A DNA stretch of 64,000 bases from Phycicoccus duodecadis (GCF_002846495.1 NZ_PJNE01000001.1:310001-374000), one strand, 5' to 3'; positions 1-10,460 are shown, numbered from the stretch's first letter. Numbers and translations are program-made. Notes: generated by a model from the sequence alone, not told the origin.

Positions 1-75
1 CGCGACGGGCTGAGGCCGGTGGAACGCAACCACGGGCGCGCCGAGGGTTGGCGCGGCCGGCCGCCGGGTACTCGC

Positions 76-107
76 AGGCCATCGACGAAAGGAGCCCTCG
101 ATGGCCT
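76..107 (+). promoter_or_regulatory. Hairpin with a Shine-Dalgarno sequence in its loop
   Basis: A perfect 10-bp inverted repeat (AGGCCATCGA at 76-85, TCGATGGCCT at 98-107) encloses a 12-nt loop holding AAAGGAG. The ATG at 101-103 lies in the right arm. It opens a 25-codon reading frame (101-178) whose TGA overlaps the ATG at 175 of the next gene as ATGA. This could be a translated leader with a structured start, or simply a chance palindrome. No function is known. Confidence 0.35.
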
Positions 108-174
108 CCTCCCGCACCCCTCCCCCGTCCGTGCCGACCCGCGCGACGACCCCGCCACCGACGAGGATGACCCG

Positions 175-669
175 ATGACCGACGAACGACGCCTGCACCG
201 CCCCCGCGTGTCCCGCTCGGTGGCCGCTCCCGCCGAGGCCGTGTGGGACGTGGTCCGCGACGGCTGGCAGTACGCGACGTGGGTCGTGGGCGCCAGCCGG
301 GTGCGCGACGTCGACCAGGGGTGGCCCCAGCCCGGCACCCGGCTGCACCACAGCGTCGGTCTGTGGCCGGCCACGCTCTCCGACACCACCGTCGTCGAGG
401 AGGCCGATCCCCCGCGGCGCATCCTCCTCACCGCCCGCGGGTGGCCCGCCGGGGAGGCCCGGGTCGAGATCGAGGTGGTCGCGGACGGGCCGGAGACCTG
501 CACGGTCTCGATCGCCGAGGACGCCTCCAACGGGCCCGGGCGCCTGGTCCCGATGCCGCTGCGGCAGGCGGTGATCCTGCCGCGCAACCGCGAGACGTTG
601 CTGCGGCTCGCCCTGGTGGCCGAGGGCCGCTACCGGCTGTCCCGCGGGGAGGGCACCCAGCCCGCATGA
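175..669 (+). CDS. SRPBCC (START-like) family protein
   Basis: A 164-aa protein with the look of a polyketide cyclase/SRPBCC domain: an N-terminal VSRSVAAPAEAVWDVV segment followed by alternating strands and a C-terminal helix (residues about 125-155). Such domains form a helix-grip cavity for hydrophobic ligands, and no catalytic residues can be assigned. The ATG at 175 is chosen because the domain starts at once after it and the upstream in-frame codons are Arg/Pro-rich. It overlaps the stop of a 25-codon leader frame (ATGA). The ligand is unknown. The next genes are on the opposite strand, so it appears to stand alone. Confidence 0.75.
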   Translation: MTDERRLHRPRVSRSVAAPAEAVWDVVRDGWQYATWVVGASRVRDVDQGWPQPGTRLHHSVGLWPATLSDTTVVEEADPPRRILLTARGWPAGEARVEIEVVADGPETCTVSIAEDASNGPGRLVPMPLRQAVILPRNRETLLRLALVAEGRYRLSRGEGTQPA

Positions 670-720
670 CCCTGCTCGCGTGACACTGCTTCCGTGACGC
701 CGCTCCCGTGACGCCGCCCG
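665..720. repeat. Four degenerate 14-bp tandem repeats
   Basis: Four consecutive 14-bp units of the form CRTGACNCYGCTYC begin at 665, 679, 693 and 707. The first overlaps the stop codon of the SRPBCC gene. The last runs into the palindrome at 712-733. They look like local slippage duplication of the gene end, without a clear role. Confidence 0.5.
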
Positions 721-733
721 CGCGCGGGCGGCG
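712..733. terminator. Palindrome between convergent genes, likely bidirectional terminator
   Basis: CGCCGCCCGCG at 712-722 is followed directly by its perfect complement at 723-733, giving a very stable GC hairpin. It lies between the SRPBCC gene (+) and the FAD oxidoreductase (-), whose ends converge here. There is no U-tract, as is usual for high-GC actinobacteria. Confidence 0.5.
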
Positions 734-739
734 GCGGGG

Positions 740-2338
740 TCAGCGGTCCGGCCGCAGCACCCGCGCCCAGGCAGTGCGGGCCAGCGCCCGGCGGGCCGGC
801 CCGAGGGGCCCGTGCTGGGCCAGGGCGACCACGGCGGCGTTCCATCCGCAGGCTCCGTGGACGCCGCCCCCGGGGTGGGCGGAGGCACTGGCCAGGAACA
901 ACCCCGGGACGGGTGTCTCCGGGCGGCCCAGGCCCCGCGTGGGGCGGAACACCAGCTGCTGGTGCAGGCCGGCCGTCCCGCCGTTGAGCGCGCCCCGGCT
1001 GAGGTTCGTGTCGTCGGCCTCCAGCGAGGCCGGGGACTGGACGTGGCGCGCCAGCACGCTCGAGCCGAAGCCCGGCGCCACCCGCTCCACCTCCTGCTCC
1101 ATCCGCTCGACCTGGCGGGCCACGACCTCGGGGTCGCGGGCGCCCTCGCGCGGTAGGTGGCTGTAGGCCCAGGCCGACTCGGTCCCGACGGGTGAGCGCG
1201 TGGGGTCGGCCGTCGTCATCTGGCCGAACAGCACGAAGGGCCGCTCGGGCACGCGGTCGACGGCCAGGTCGGCCGCCACCCCGACCAGCCCGTCGTCGTC
1301 GGCGCCCAGGTGGACGGTGCCCGCGCCACGGACCTCGGGCGACACCCACGGGACCGGTCGCTCCAGGGCCCAGTCGACCTTGATGGTCGCCGGGTCCCAC
1401 TGGAAGCGCCGCAGGTCCGCACGGAAGCGGTCGGGCAGGACCTCGTCGGCCAGGAGCCGCTCGTAGAGTGCGGGCGCCGACACGTCGGCCACCACCGCGC
1501 GACGGGCACGGACCCGCCGCCCGTCGGCGAGGCGGACCCCGCGGGCCTGCCCGCTGACGACCTCGACCGCTTCGGCGCGCACCCCGCAGAGCACCTGGAC
1601 CCCGCAGGACTCGGCCCGGCGCCGCAGCGCCTCCGCGAGCCGCCCGGCGCCGCCCTGCGGCACGGGGAAACCGACGTCCTGGCCCAGCATCACCAGGAGC
1701 CACCCGAACAGCGCGCTCCCCGCCCCGTCGGGCGGGAGGTCGCTGTGCATGGCGTTGCCGGTGAACAGGACCCGCGCCTCCTCGCTGCGGAACTCCTCGT
1801 GCCCGAACCGGCGCACCGAGCTCAGGGCCAGGCGGGCCAGGTCGAGGGTGCCGGCGACGTGCGCGGTGCGGGCCAGCCGCAGGGCGGGGCGCACCGGCGG
1901 GAGGGGCGTGAAGAGGGCGTCCAGCAGGGGGTCGCGGATGCGCTGCCACTGCTGCACCAGGCGCAGCCACGCGTCGCCGTCACCGGCCGCGTGGGCCTCC
2001 AGCCCGGCCGCCGTGTCCTCGGCCCGGGAGCGCAGCACGGCACCGCGGCCGTCGGGAAGGGCGTGCGCGACGGGGTCGGGGGCCCGGACCCAGGTCAGGC
2101 CGTGCGCCCCGAGGTCGAGGTCGCGGATGACGGGGCTCGCGGCGGCGAGGGGGTAGAACGCGCTGAACAGGTCGGTGACGAACCCGGGCGCGGTGACCTC
2201 GGCGCTGCGCACGGCGCCGCCCACCTCGTCCTGCTCCTCCACCAGCACCACGTCCCAGCCGGCGTCGGCGAGGGCGATGGCGGCGACCAGACCGTTGGGG
2301 CCGGCTCCGACGACGACGGCGTCGCAGGTCAACGTCAT
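740..2338 (-). CDS. NAD(P)/FAD-dependent oxidoreductase, phytoene desaturase/PYROXD2-like
   Basis: A 532-aa flavoprotein. The N-terminus carries the dinucleotide-binding Rossmann motif GAGPNGLVAAIALA (residues about 12-25), followed by the acidic end of the second strand (VVLVEEQDEVGGAV). This is the layout of the amine-oxidase/phytoene-desaturase superfamily that includes PYROXD2 and CrtI-like proteins. The C-terminal FAD contact is seen in the PGGGVHGACGWNAA segment. No carotenoid genes surround it, so a carotenoid role is not supported and the substrate is unknown. It lies 43 bp downstream of the zinc alcohol dehydrogenase on the same strand and may end a four-gene oxidoreductase unit. Confidence 0.85.
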   Translation of the reverse strand: MTLTCDAVVVGAGPNGLVAAIALADAGWDVVLVEEQDEVGGAVRSAEVTAPGFVTDLFSAFYPLAAASPVIRDLDLGAHGLTWVRAPDPVAHALPDGRGAVLRSRAEDTAAGLEAHAAGDGDAWLRLVQQWQRIRDPLLDALFTPLPPVRPALRLARTAHVAGTLDLARLALSSVRRFGHEEFRSEEARVLFTGNAMHSDLPPDGAGSALFGWLLVMLGQDVGFPVPQGGAGRLAEALRRRAESCGVQVLCGVRAEAVEVVSGQARGVRLADGRRVRARRAVVADVSAPALYERLLADEVLPDRFRADLRRFQWDPATIKVDWALERPVPWVSPEVRGAGTVHLGADDDGLVGVAADLAVDRVPERPFVLFGQMTTADPTRSPVGTESAWAYSHLPREGARDPEVVARQVERMEQEVERVAPGFGSSVLARHVQSPASLEADDTNLSRGALNGGTAGLHQQLVFRPTRGLGRPETPVPGLFLASASAHPGGGVHGACGWNAAVVALAQHGPLGPARRALARTAWARVLRPDR

Positions 2339-2381
2339 GAGGCGTCCCGGCCGGGGTGGCGACCGGCGCCGGCGTGGGCGC

Positions 2382-3581
2382 TCACGCGGGCCGGATCCCG
2401 CCGGGCTTCAGCACGACCTTGACCATGCCGTCCTCCTTGGCCCGGAAGGTGGCATAGGCCTCGGGCGCGTCCTCGAGACTCATGCGGTGGGTGGCGAAGC
2501 CGTCGACGCCCAGCGGGTCGTCGTCGGTGAGCAGCGGCAGGATGTCGGGCACCCAGCGCTTGACGTTGGCCTGTCCCATCCGGATCTGCACCTGCTTGTC
2601 GAACAGCGTCATCATGGGCATCGGGTCGGTCATCCCACCGTAGACCCCGCTGAGCGAGACCGTGCCACCGCGCCGCACCGCGTCGATCGCCGAGTACAGC
2701 GCAGCGAGGCGGTCGATGCCGACCCGGGTCATGATCGGCCGGGTCAGCGCCGAAGGCAGGGCCTCGATGATCTTGTGCGACAGCTTCGCCGCCCCCGAGC
2801 CGTGCGCCTCCATCCCGACGGCGTCGACCACGGCGTCGGCCCCGCGGCCGGACGTGAGCTCGCGGACCGCGTCACCGACGTCGTCGACCTCGCGCAGGTC
2901 GAGCGTCTCGACGCCGCGCGCCCGGGCGCGGGCCAGCCGCGCGTCGACCAGGTCGACGCCGATGACCCGGCGCACGCCGCGCTGCTGCGCGATGCGGCAC
3001 GCCATGTCGCCGATGGGGCCGAGGCCGAGCACCAGGAGCGTGCCGTCGGGCCCGGGGTCGGCGTACGCCACGCCCTGCCAGGCCGTGGGCAGCACGTCCG
3101 ACAGGTAGACGAAGCGCTCGTCGGGGGGCCCGTCGGGGACCTTCACGTGGGTGTAGCCGGCGTGGGGCACCCGCAGGTACTCGGCCTGCCCGCCCGGCAC
3201 CGAGCCGTAGAGCTCGGAGTAGCCGAACAGCGCTGCGCCGGTGCCCTGCTCGCGGACCTGGGTCGCCTCACACTGGCTCTGCAGCCCGCGTTCGCACATC
3301 CAGCAGCGGCCGCAGCACACCTGGAACGGGATGACGACGCGGTCGCCGACCGCGAGGTCGCCCACGTCGGTACCGACCTCCTCGACGACCCCCATCGCCT
3401 CGTGCCCGAGCACGTCACCGGGCCGCATGAAGGCGCCCAGGGGCTCGTAGAGATGCAGGTCGGAGCCGCAGATGTTGGTGCTCGTGACCCGGATGACCGC
3501 GTCGGTGGGCTGCTCGATGCGGGGGTCGGGGACGTCCTCGACCCGCACGTCCTTGGTCCCTTGCCACGTCACTGCTCGCAC
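2382..3581 (-). CDS. Zinc-dependent alcohol dehydrogenase family protein
   Basis: A 399-aa medium-chain dehydrogenase. The catalytic zinc site is visible as Cys38 (NICGSDLHLYEP) and His60-Glu61 (GHEAMG). The structural zinc lobe is Cys90, Cys93, Cys96 and Cys104 (CCGRCWMCERGLQSQC). The NAD-binding motif appears as VLGLGPIGDMA, with an acidic Asp at the end of the next strand that favours NAD+ over NADP+. The length and the extra C-terminal loop match the glutathione-independent formaldehyde dehydrogenase-like branch. The GTG start is supported by AGGAGG 7 nt upstream. Substrate specificity cannot be read from the sequence. Confidence 0.88.
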   Translation of the reverse strand: MRAVTWQGTKDVRVEDVPDPRIEQPTDAVIRVTSTNICGSDLHLYEPLGAFMRPGDVLGHEAMGVVEEVGTDVGDLAVGDRVVIPFQVCCGRCWMCERGLQSQCEATQVREQGTGAALFGYSELYGSVPGGQAEYLRVPHAGYTHVKVPDGPPDERFVYLSDVLPTAWQGVAYADPGPDGTLLVLGLGPIGDMACRIAQQRGVRRVIGVDLVDARLARARARGVETLDLREVDDVGDAVRELTSGRGADAVVDAVGMEAHGSGAAKLSHKIIEALPSALTRPIMTRVGIDRLAALYSAIDAVRRGGTVSLSGVYGGMTDPMPMMTLFDKQVQIRMGQANVKRWVPDILPLLTDDDPLGVDGFATHRMSLEDAPEAYATFRAKEDGMVKVVLKPGGIRPA

Positions 3582-3596
3582 GGTCTACCTCCTGGT

Positions 3597-3618
3597 GGGT
3601 CCTTTCGGTGAGGGACCC
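3597..3618. promoter_or_regulatory. Inverted repeat upstream of the alcohol dehydrogenase
   Basis: GGGTCC (3597-3602) and GGACCC (3613-3618) form an inverted repeat with a 10-nt centre, 16 nt before the GTG start. It could be an operator or an attenuating hairpin in the 75-bp gap between the SDR gene and this one. Confidence 0.25.
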
Positions 3619-3656
3619 CTACCCCCAGCGGTCCCGACGCACACCCGGCGGGCGGC

Positions 3657-4505
3657 TCAGAACACCGGCTTGCCGCCGGTCACGCCCAGGACGCTGCCGG
3701 AGACGTAGCTCGCCTCCTCGGAGGCCAGGAAGACGAAGGCCGCGGCGACCTCGACCGGCTGGCCGACCCGGCCCAGGGGTGTGTCGGACCCGAAGCCCTC
3801 GACCTTGTCGGGGCTCATCGTCGCCGGGATCAGCGGGGTCCACACCGGCCCGGGAGCCACCGCGTTGACCCGCACGCCGCGCGGCCCGAGGTCCTGCGCC
3901 AGGTTCACCACCAGGTTCGTGAGCGCCGCCTTCGAGGCGGCGTAGTCGAGCAGGTGCTCGCTCGGCTGGTAGGCCTGCACGGAGGTCGTGACCACGACGT
4001 TGCCCCCTGACTCCTCGAGGTCGCCGGCGAGCTCGCTGACCAGCCAGAAGGTCGAGAAGACGTTGGTGGCGAAGGTCCGCTCGACCTGCTCGGGCGGGAA
4101 GTCCTCGAGGCGGTCGTGGGTCATCTGGTAGGCCGCGTTGCAGACCAGCACGTCCAGGCCGCCCAGGCGCTCGCGCACCTCGTCCGCCAGCGCGTGCACG
4201 GCGTCGTGGGTGCGCAGGTCGGCGACGACGGCGTCGGCGCTCCCCCCGGCCGCACGCACGGCCTCGACCGTCTGGCGGGCGTCGTCGGCCTCCTCGGCCA
4301 GGTGGGTGATGACGACCCGCGCCCCCTCCTGCGCGAACGTCAGGGCCACCGCCCGGCCGATGCCCGAGTCGCCGCCGGTGACCAGCGCGCGCCGGCCGGC
4401 CAGGCGGCTCCGCCCGGTCCACGAGGTCTCCCCGTGGTCGGGCGCCGGGTGCAGCGCGTCGGTCCGCCCCGGCCACTCCTGCTGCTGTCGGGGGATGTCG
4501 GTCAT
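3657..4505 (-). CDS. SDR family oxidoreductase (YhdG/GSP39-like)
   Basis: A 282-aa classical short-chain dehydrogenase with a longer N-terminal arm than usual (about 37 residues before the cofactor motif TGGDSGIGRA). This arm is typical of the general-stress SDRs annotated as glucose-1-dehydrogenase-like. The NAG motif is seen as VCNAAYQM, and the catalytic tetrad YxxxK in LLDYAASKAALTNLV. The C-terminus ends with GSVLGVTGGKPVF, close to the family ending. AGGAG precedes the ATG. It sits between another SDR and the zinc dehydrogenase on the same strand. The natural substrate is unknown. Confidence 0.88.
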   Translation of the reverse strand: MTDIPRQQQEWPGRTDALHPAPDHGETSWTGRSRLAGRRALVTGGDSGIGRAVALTFAQEGARVVITHLAEEADDARQTVEAVRAAGGSADAVVADLRTHDAVHALADEVRERLGGLDVLVCNAAYQMTHDRLEDFPPEQVERTFATNVFSTFWLVSELAGDLEESGGNVVVTTSVQAYQPSEHLLDYAASKAALTNLVVNLAQDLGPRGVRVNAVAPGPVWTPLIPATMSPDKVEGFGSDTPLGRVGQPVEVAAAFVFLASEEASYVSGSVLGVTGGKPVF

Positions 4506-4541
4506 GGTCGGCTCCTGCGGTCGGGGACGTGGACCTGTGTG

Positions 4542-5534
4542 TTACCCCGGCTCGTGGGCCCCAACCGGGTCGGGCTCGTTCTGGCGCCGGGCCGCACGGC
4601 GCCCGAGGGTGGCCAGGGCCGTCACCGCCCTCGGGGCGGTGCGCTCGAGAGCGGCGCCGTCGGTGGCCGGGGCGTCGCGGCGCCACCAGTCCCGCCGGGG
4701 GCTCGTGCCCGGGAGGAGCCGCGCACCCAGCCCCAGGGCCCGCACCGTGGTGGCCGGCGCCAGGCCGTGGACGCGGCGCACGACGCCCACCACCGGCGAG
4801 GCCGTCACGGTGACCCGCCCGGCGAGCACCCCGTCGATGATGCGGCGGGCGGCGCGCTCCACGGGCACGGTCAGCACCGGGAGCGAGGCGGCCAGCGAGA
4901 ACCACGCGTGGTCGGCCTGCTCGGCCCCGCTGAACCGCGCCGCCCGGTGGCCTCCCGTCCGCATCAGCCACGGGGTCACGGCCGTCACGGTGACGCCCGT
5001 GCCCGAGAGCTCGGCGGCCAGCCCCTCCGCGAGCCCGACGGCGGCGAACTTCGCCACCGAGTAGGGCAGCAGGCGCGGCACGGCCACGAGGCCACCGACG
5101 GAGGAGACCACCCCGATGCGGCCGTGCCCCTGGGCCCGCATGGCGGGCAGCACCGCCAGGCTCAGGTGGACCGGCCCCCAGAGCATGGTGTCGACCGCCT
5201 CGTGCAGGTGGCCCAGGGTGACACCGTCGAGGGCGCCGACCTGGATGGTCCCGGCCACGTGGAAGGCGGCGTCCAGCCGGCCCTCGTCGGCCAGCACCAG
5301 GTCGACCACCCGGGACACGGCGTCGGCGTCGGAGACGTCGGCCACATGGGTGAGCGCCCGGCCCGGGCCGGAGCCGAACGCGGCGCGCCGCAGGGTGTCG
5401 GCGTCACGCGCGAGGACGTGCACCCGCCAGCCCCGACCCACCAGCTGACGCGCGATCTCGAGGCCCAGCCCCCGGGAGGCACCCGCGACGATGGCGACCG
5501 GTGCGCTGGCGGTGTCGGGGTCGAAGGCGTCCAT
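4542..5534 (-). CDS. SDR family NAD(P)-dependent oxidoreductase
   Basis: A 330-aa classical SDR. The cofactor motif GASRGLGLE lies near residue 16, and the active-site Tyr-Lys pair is in LLPYSVAKFAAVG. A C-terminal extension of about 80 residues, rich in Arg and Ala, resembles the tail of SDRs that act on lipid or ketone substrates in actinobacteria. The ATG at 5534 was chosen because the cofactor strand starts at once after it and the upstream in-frame sequence is Ser/Arg/Pro-rich and non-protein-like. It lies 36 bp upstream of the next SDR on the same strand. Confidence 0.82.
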   Translation of the reverse strand: MDAFDPDTASAPVAIVAGASRGLGLEIARQLVGRGWRVHVLARDADTLRRAAFGSGPGRALTHVADVSDADAVSRVVDLVLADEGRLDAAFHVAGTIQVGALDGVTLGHLHEAVDTMLWGPVHLSLAVLPAMRAQGHGRIGVVSSVGGLVAVPRLLPYSVAKFAAVGLAEGLAAELSGTGVTVTAVTPWLMRTGGHRAARFSGAEQADHAWFSLAASLPVLTVPVERAARRIIDGVLAGRVTVTASPVVGVVRRVHGLAPATTVRALGLGARLLPGTSPRRDWWRRDAPATDGAALERTAPRAVTALATLGRRAARRQNEPDPVGAHEPG

Positions 5535-5568
5535 ACCCTCTGCTACCCCTCCGGGCCGCGCAGCAACC

Positions 5569-6291
5569 TCAGGTGCTCTCGATGCCGCGGTCACGGGACG
5601 ACGTGAAGGTGAGACCTCGCGAGAGCACCTGACGGGCGGTGCGCTCGACGCTCTGCTCGTGCGCGTAGGCGTGGGCCCGGATGAGGGCGAGGGCCTCGTC
5701 CTCGGGGACGTGCAGCTGGAAGACCACCATGCCGGTGGCGCGGTGGACCTCGGCACGCTCGGACCACGGTCCGTTGCGCGGGTCGGGCTCGGCGGGGCCC
5801 TCGGCGACCAGGGCCGCGATCAGCAGGCGGGCCACGGCCTCGGCCTCCCCGAGGTCGATCTCGGTCTCGGCGCCCCGGCGGTACACGGTCAGGACGCCCA
5901 GCACGACGTCACCGTGCACGAGCGGGACGGCATGGACCGTCACCGGGGCCAGGTCGGTCAGGCCCTCCCCGTCGAGCATGGGCCACCGCGGGTCGAGCCC
6001 GGTGCCGGGTCCCGGCAGGTCGAGCCGGGTGTAGTGCCCGCTGCGGAAGGCCTCCGCTCCCGGCCCCTGGCCGACGACGTCCTGCACCTGCTCGATGGCC
6101 AGGGCGGCCGCGTCGGTCGTACACAGGGTGACCCGCTCGGGCTCGGTGTAGGCCAGGGTCACGGCCCCTCCGTCGCCGTGCAGGACCTGGGTCGCGGCCC
6201 GGCAGAGCCGGATCGGGAGCGGCACCCCACGGTCCGCCCCGTGGGCCGCGCTGCGCCTCATCCGCGTCCTCACGTCGTCGAGGTCTGCCAC
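5569..6291 (-). CDS. GAF and ANTAR domain-containing protein
   Basis: A 240-aa protein with an N-terminal GAF sensor domain (residues about 15-160, ending LGVLTVYRR) and a C-terminal ANTAR domain (about 180-235), including HRATGMVVFQL and the AHEQSVERTARQVL helix. ANTAR domains bind paired hairpins in nascent RNA and act as antiterminators. No such hairpin pair was recognised nearby, so the target is unknown. I prefer the GTG at 6291 because GAGGGGGA lies 6 nt upstream. An in-frame ATG at 6342 has its purine stretch directly against the start and would add 17 poorly conserved residues. It diverges from the tandem-Usp gene. Confidence 0.8.
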   Translation of the reverse strand: MADLDDVRTRMRRSAAHGADRGVPLPIRLCRAATQVLHGDGGAVTLAYTEPERVTLCTTDAAALAIEQVQDVVGQGPGAEAFRSGHYTRLDLPGPGTGLDPRWPMLDGEGLTDLAPVTVHAVPLVHGDVVLGVLTVYRRGAETEIDLGEAEAVARLLIAALVAEGPAEPDPRNGPWSERAEVHRATGMVVFQLHVPEDEALALIRAHAYAHEQSVERTARQVLSRGLTFTSSRDRGIEST

Positions 6292-6447
6292 GGCGCGTCC
6301 CCCTCGGTCTCCGACGGTCACCCTCCCGTCCGGCGGGGCCATCCCTCCACTACCCCGAGGGGCGGCCGATATCCGCGTGCGGCCTCGCGGCCTCGGGGCG
6401 GGGCGGCGGGCTCGCGCCGGGCCGGGCGCGGCGGCCCCACCGCGGGC

Positions 6448-6461
6448 GGGACCAATGGCCC
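6448..6461. promoter_or_regulatory. DosR/DevR-box-like palindrome
   Basis: GGGACCAATGGCCC matches the 14-bp core of the mycobacterial DevR site (GGGACTWWAGTCCC) in 10 positions and keeps its GGGAC...CCC frame. It is 58 nt before the tandem-Usp start and also within the divergent promoter region of the GAF-ANTAR gene. A DevR-like regulator is encoded 4 kb downstream. Binding is inferred, not shown. Confidence 0.45.
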
Positions 6462-6519
6462 TGTGTCACCGGCCGGTCCGGGCGCAGGCTCGAGGCGAAG
6501 CCCACCCCAGGAGTCCGCC

Positions 6520-7497
6520 ATGAACAGCACCCTCCGACCCATCGTCGTCGGCGTCGACCTCGCCGGTTCCAGCGAGCCGGCCCTGGAGTGGGCCGCCGCC
6601 GAGGCCGCGCGGCGCGGCCGACCCCTGCGCATCCTGCACGCCTACCCGCCGCCCACGTACCCCTCCACCGGTGCGGGGCTCCTCCCCGGCGGGACCGTGG
6701 TCACCCTGGGCGAGGAGCTGCGGAAAGCTGCCGTGGCCGAGGTCGCCGACTGCGCCGTCCGGGTCCGCGTCGCCCACCCCGACCTGGAGGTGCAGACCTT
6801 CACGCACTGCGGCCCGGCGGCCGCGACCCTCCTCGAGGCCTCCCGGCACGCCGAGACCGTCGTGCTCGGGTCCCGCGGGCTCAGCACCGTGGCCGGCATC
6901 GTCCTCGGCTCGGTGTCGACGCCGGTGTGCGCCCGGTCGGTCGCCCCCGTCGTGGTCGTGCGCTACAGCCCCCACGCCGCCCCCGACGCGCCGGTGGTCG
7001 TCGGCGTCGACGGCTCCGGGACCTCGCGGGCCGCGCTGGCCTTCGCCGCGGCGCAGGCGTCCTCGCGTCGCGTCGGCCTCACCGTGGTGCACACCTGGAG
7101 GGTCGACGGGACCGAGGGCGACGGGTCGAGCCTCGGCTGGTCCACCGGCTGGGGCCGCCTCCCGGAGGAGGAGGAGGCCGTCCTGGCCGAGGCCGTCGCC
7201 GGGCTCGGCGAGCAGTTCCCGGACGTCGTGGTCCACCGCGAGGTCGTGAGCGACTACACCGCCGACGCGCTCGAGCGCCTGAGCCGCGACGCCTGCCTCC
7301 TGGTGGTGGGCACCCACGGGCGGGGCACGGTCTCCGGATGGCTGCGGGGCTCGGTCTCCCAGGCGGTGCTGCGCGCCGCGCCCTGCCCGGTCGCCGTCGT
7401 GCATCCCGCGCCCGACGAGGACGACCACGTCGGTGGCGACCCGCCCGGCAGCATCGAGCCCGCCGTGCCTGCCAGCCCGGCGCACGACTCCGCCTGA
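6520..7497 (+). CDS. Universal stress protein, tandem UspA domains
   Basis: A 325-aa cytosolic protein with two Usp domains (about 5-148 and 155-305). Each carries the ATP-binding signature: GSRGLSTVAGIVLGS in the first and GTHGRGTVSGWLRGS in the second, followed by the VVVV/VAVV strand. Tandem Usps of this type are prominent members of the hypoxia (DosR) regulon in mycobacteria. This one has a DosR-box-like palindrome upstream and a DevS/DevR-like pair downstream. CAGGAG precedes the ATG. The role is presumably stress or dormancy adaptation, but the exact function of such proteins is not defined by sequence. Confidence 0.88.
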   Translation: MNSTLRPIVVGVDLAGSSEPALEWAAAEAARRGRPLRILHAYPPPTYPSTGAGLLPGGTVVTLGEELRKAAVAEVADCAVRVRVAHPDLEVQTFTHCGPAAATLLEASRHAETVVLGSRGLSTVAGIVLGSVSTPVCARSVAPVVVVRYSPHAAPDAPVVVGVDGSGTSRAALAFAAAQASSRRVGLTVVHTWRVDGTEGDGSSLGWSTGWGRLPEEEEAVLAEAVAGLGEQFPDVVVHREVVSDYTADALERLSRDACLLVVGTHGRGTVSGWLRGSVSQAVLRAAPCPVAVVHPAPDEDDHVGGDPPGSIEPAVPASPAHDSA

Positions 7498-7564
7498 GCC
7501 ACCCACCGCGCGGGCCGCACCCGCGCCCGCGACCCCGACGACCCTTCGAGACCAGGAGAACACC

Positions 7565-8125
7565 ATGACCCTCACCCGCCCCCCGGCCGCCGCCGCCGCC
7601 GGCCACGCCACCCGCATCCCCGACGAGACCGACGAGTACGGCACGGCCCACCGCTGGGTGCTCGGCGTGCTGCGCCTCGGGCTCGGCTGGATCTTCCTGT
7701 GGGCCTTCCTCGACAAGCTGCTCGGCCTCGGCCACGACACCCCGTCGAAGGGGGCGTGGGTCTCGGGCGGCCACCCGACCCTGGGGTTCCTGAAGAACGC
7801 CACGGAGGGCCCCTTCGCCGACACCTACCGCAGCATCGCCGGGGCGCCCTGGGCCGACTCGCTGTTCATGGTCGGGCTGGCGGGCATCGGAGTCGCCCTC
7901 ATGGCCGGGGTGGCCATGCGGCTCGCGGCCGCCTCGGGCAGCCTCCTGCTGGTCCTGATGTGGAGCGCGGTCCTGCCCCCGGCCAACAACCCGTTCCTGG
8001 ACGACCACCTGATCTACGCGGTCACCCTCGTCGCGCTGGCCCTCCTCGGGGCGGGACACCCGCTCGGTCTGGGCCGCGCCTGGGAGCGTCTCCCCCTCGT
8101 CCGCCGCCACGCGTTCCTCCGCTGA
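7565..8125 (+). CDS. DoxX-like membrane protein
   Basis: A 186-aa membrane protein with four predicted transmembrane helices (about residues 28-52, 90-112, 118-138, 148-168). The LRLGLGWIFLWAFLDKLLG segment resembles the first helix of DoxX/thiosulfate dehydrogenase (quinone) subunit-like proteins. Family members are linked to membrane redox or sulfur metabolism, but many are uncharacterised. The ATG follows CAGGAGAAC. It lies 67 bp after the tandem-Usp gene and 7 bp before a small Usp-like gene, which suggests one stress-induced operon. Confidence 0.75.
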   Translation: MTLTRPPAAAAAGHATRIPDETDEYGTAHRWVLGVLRLGLGWIFLWAFLDKLLGLGHDTPSKGAWVSGGHPTLGFLKNATEGPFADTYRSIAGAPWADSLFMVGLAGIGVALMAGVAMRLAAASGSLLLVLMWSAVLPPANNPFLDDHLIYAVTLVALALLGAGHPLGLGRAWERLPLVRRHAFLR

Positions 8126-8132
8126 CCCCGCC

Positions 8133-8588
8133 ATGCCCATCCATCCCGTACCGCGCTCCCCGGGCCAGTCGGCGCCGGACCGCGGCTCCGACGTCGTGGC
8201 CGGTCTCGTGCACGACGGCCACACGACGGCGGTCGCCGAGGCCGCCGTGCGCGAGGCGGCTCGCCGCGGCAGCCGGGTCCGCTTCCTCCAGGTGCTGCCC
8301 CGCGGCCTCAGCGAGGAGGCGCACGCCAACGTCGAGACCGCCCTGTTCCGGATCGCCGTCGACGCCCTGCGCGCCGCGCCCCACCTGGCCTGCACCTTCG
8401 AGTCCGTCGTGGGCACCCCCGCCGAGACCCTGGTCGAGGAGACCCGGCGCGCCGACCTCCTCGTCCTCGGAGCCGACGACCCCGAGGCCGCGGTACGGGT
8501 CGCCGACCACTGCCGGGCCCACTGCGTCTGCGAGGTCCTGGTCGTGACCGACGCCGGGTCGGGCCGTTCGCAGGTCGCCGTGAGGGCC

Positions 8589-8591
<3 letters not shown>
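8133..8591 (+). CDS. Small degenerate universal stress protein
   Basis: A 152-aa protein with the Usp fold order: an initial VVAGLVHDGHTTAVAEAAVREA strand-helix, VRFLQVLP as the second strand, and LLVLGADDP near the C-terminus. The glycine-rich ATP-binding loop of true Usps is absent (the stretch after LGADD has no GxxG...GS), so it probably does not bind ATP in the usual way. The ATG lies 7 bp after the DoxX-like gene. It is likely part of the stress operon. Function unknown. Confidence 0.65.
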
Positions 8592-10364
<1,773 letters not shown>

Positions 10365-10460
10365 GGCCGGCCTGCCCGCCGCCGACCAGGACCAACGACA
10401 CTGGTGGGCGGCCGCCGTCCACATCATCCTGGAAGCCCACGCCACCGAGGAAGCGAGCCC

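Noticed and set aside
740..2338. Carotenoid (phytoene) desaturase
   Set aside because: The fold fits but no other carotenoid genes are nearby, and the PYROXD2-like length and context do not support that role.
2175..3611. Long plus-strand frame opposite the zinc dehydrogenase
   Set aside because: It is a shadow of a gene with a clear motif set on the other strand.
5569..6342. Longer start for the GAF-ANTAR protein
   Set aside because: The ATG at 6342 has its purine stretch directly against it. The GTG at 6291 has a properly spaced Shine-Dalgarno.
10388..10401. Possible second DosR-like box before the DevR-like gene
   Set aside because: Only part of the GGGAC...CCC core matches (AGGACCAACGACAC), which is too weak to list.
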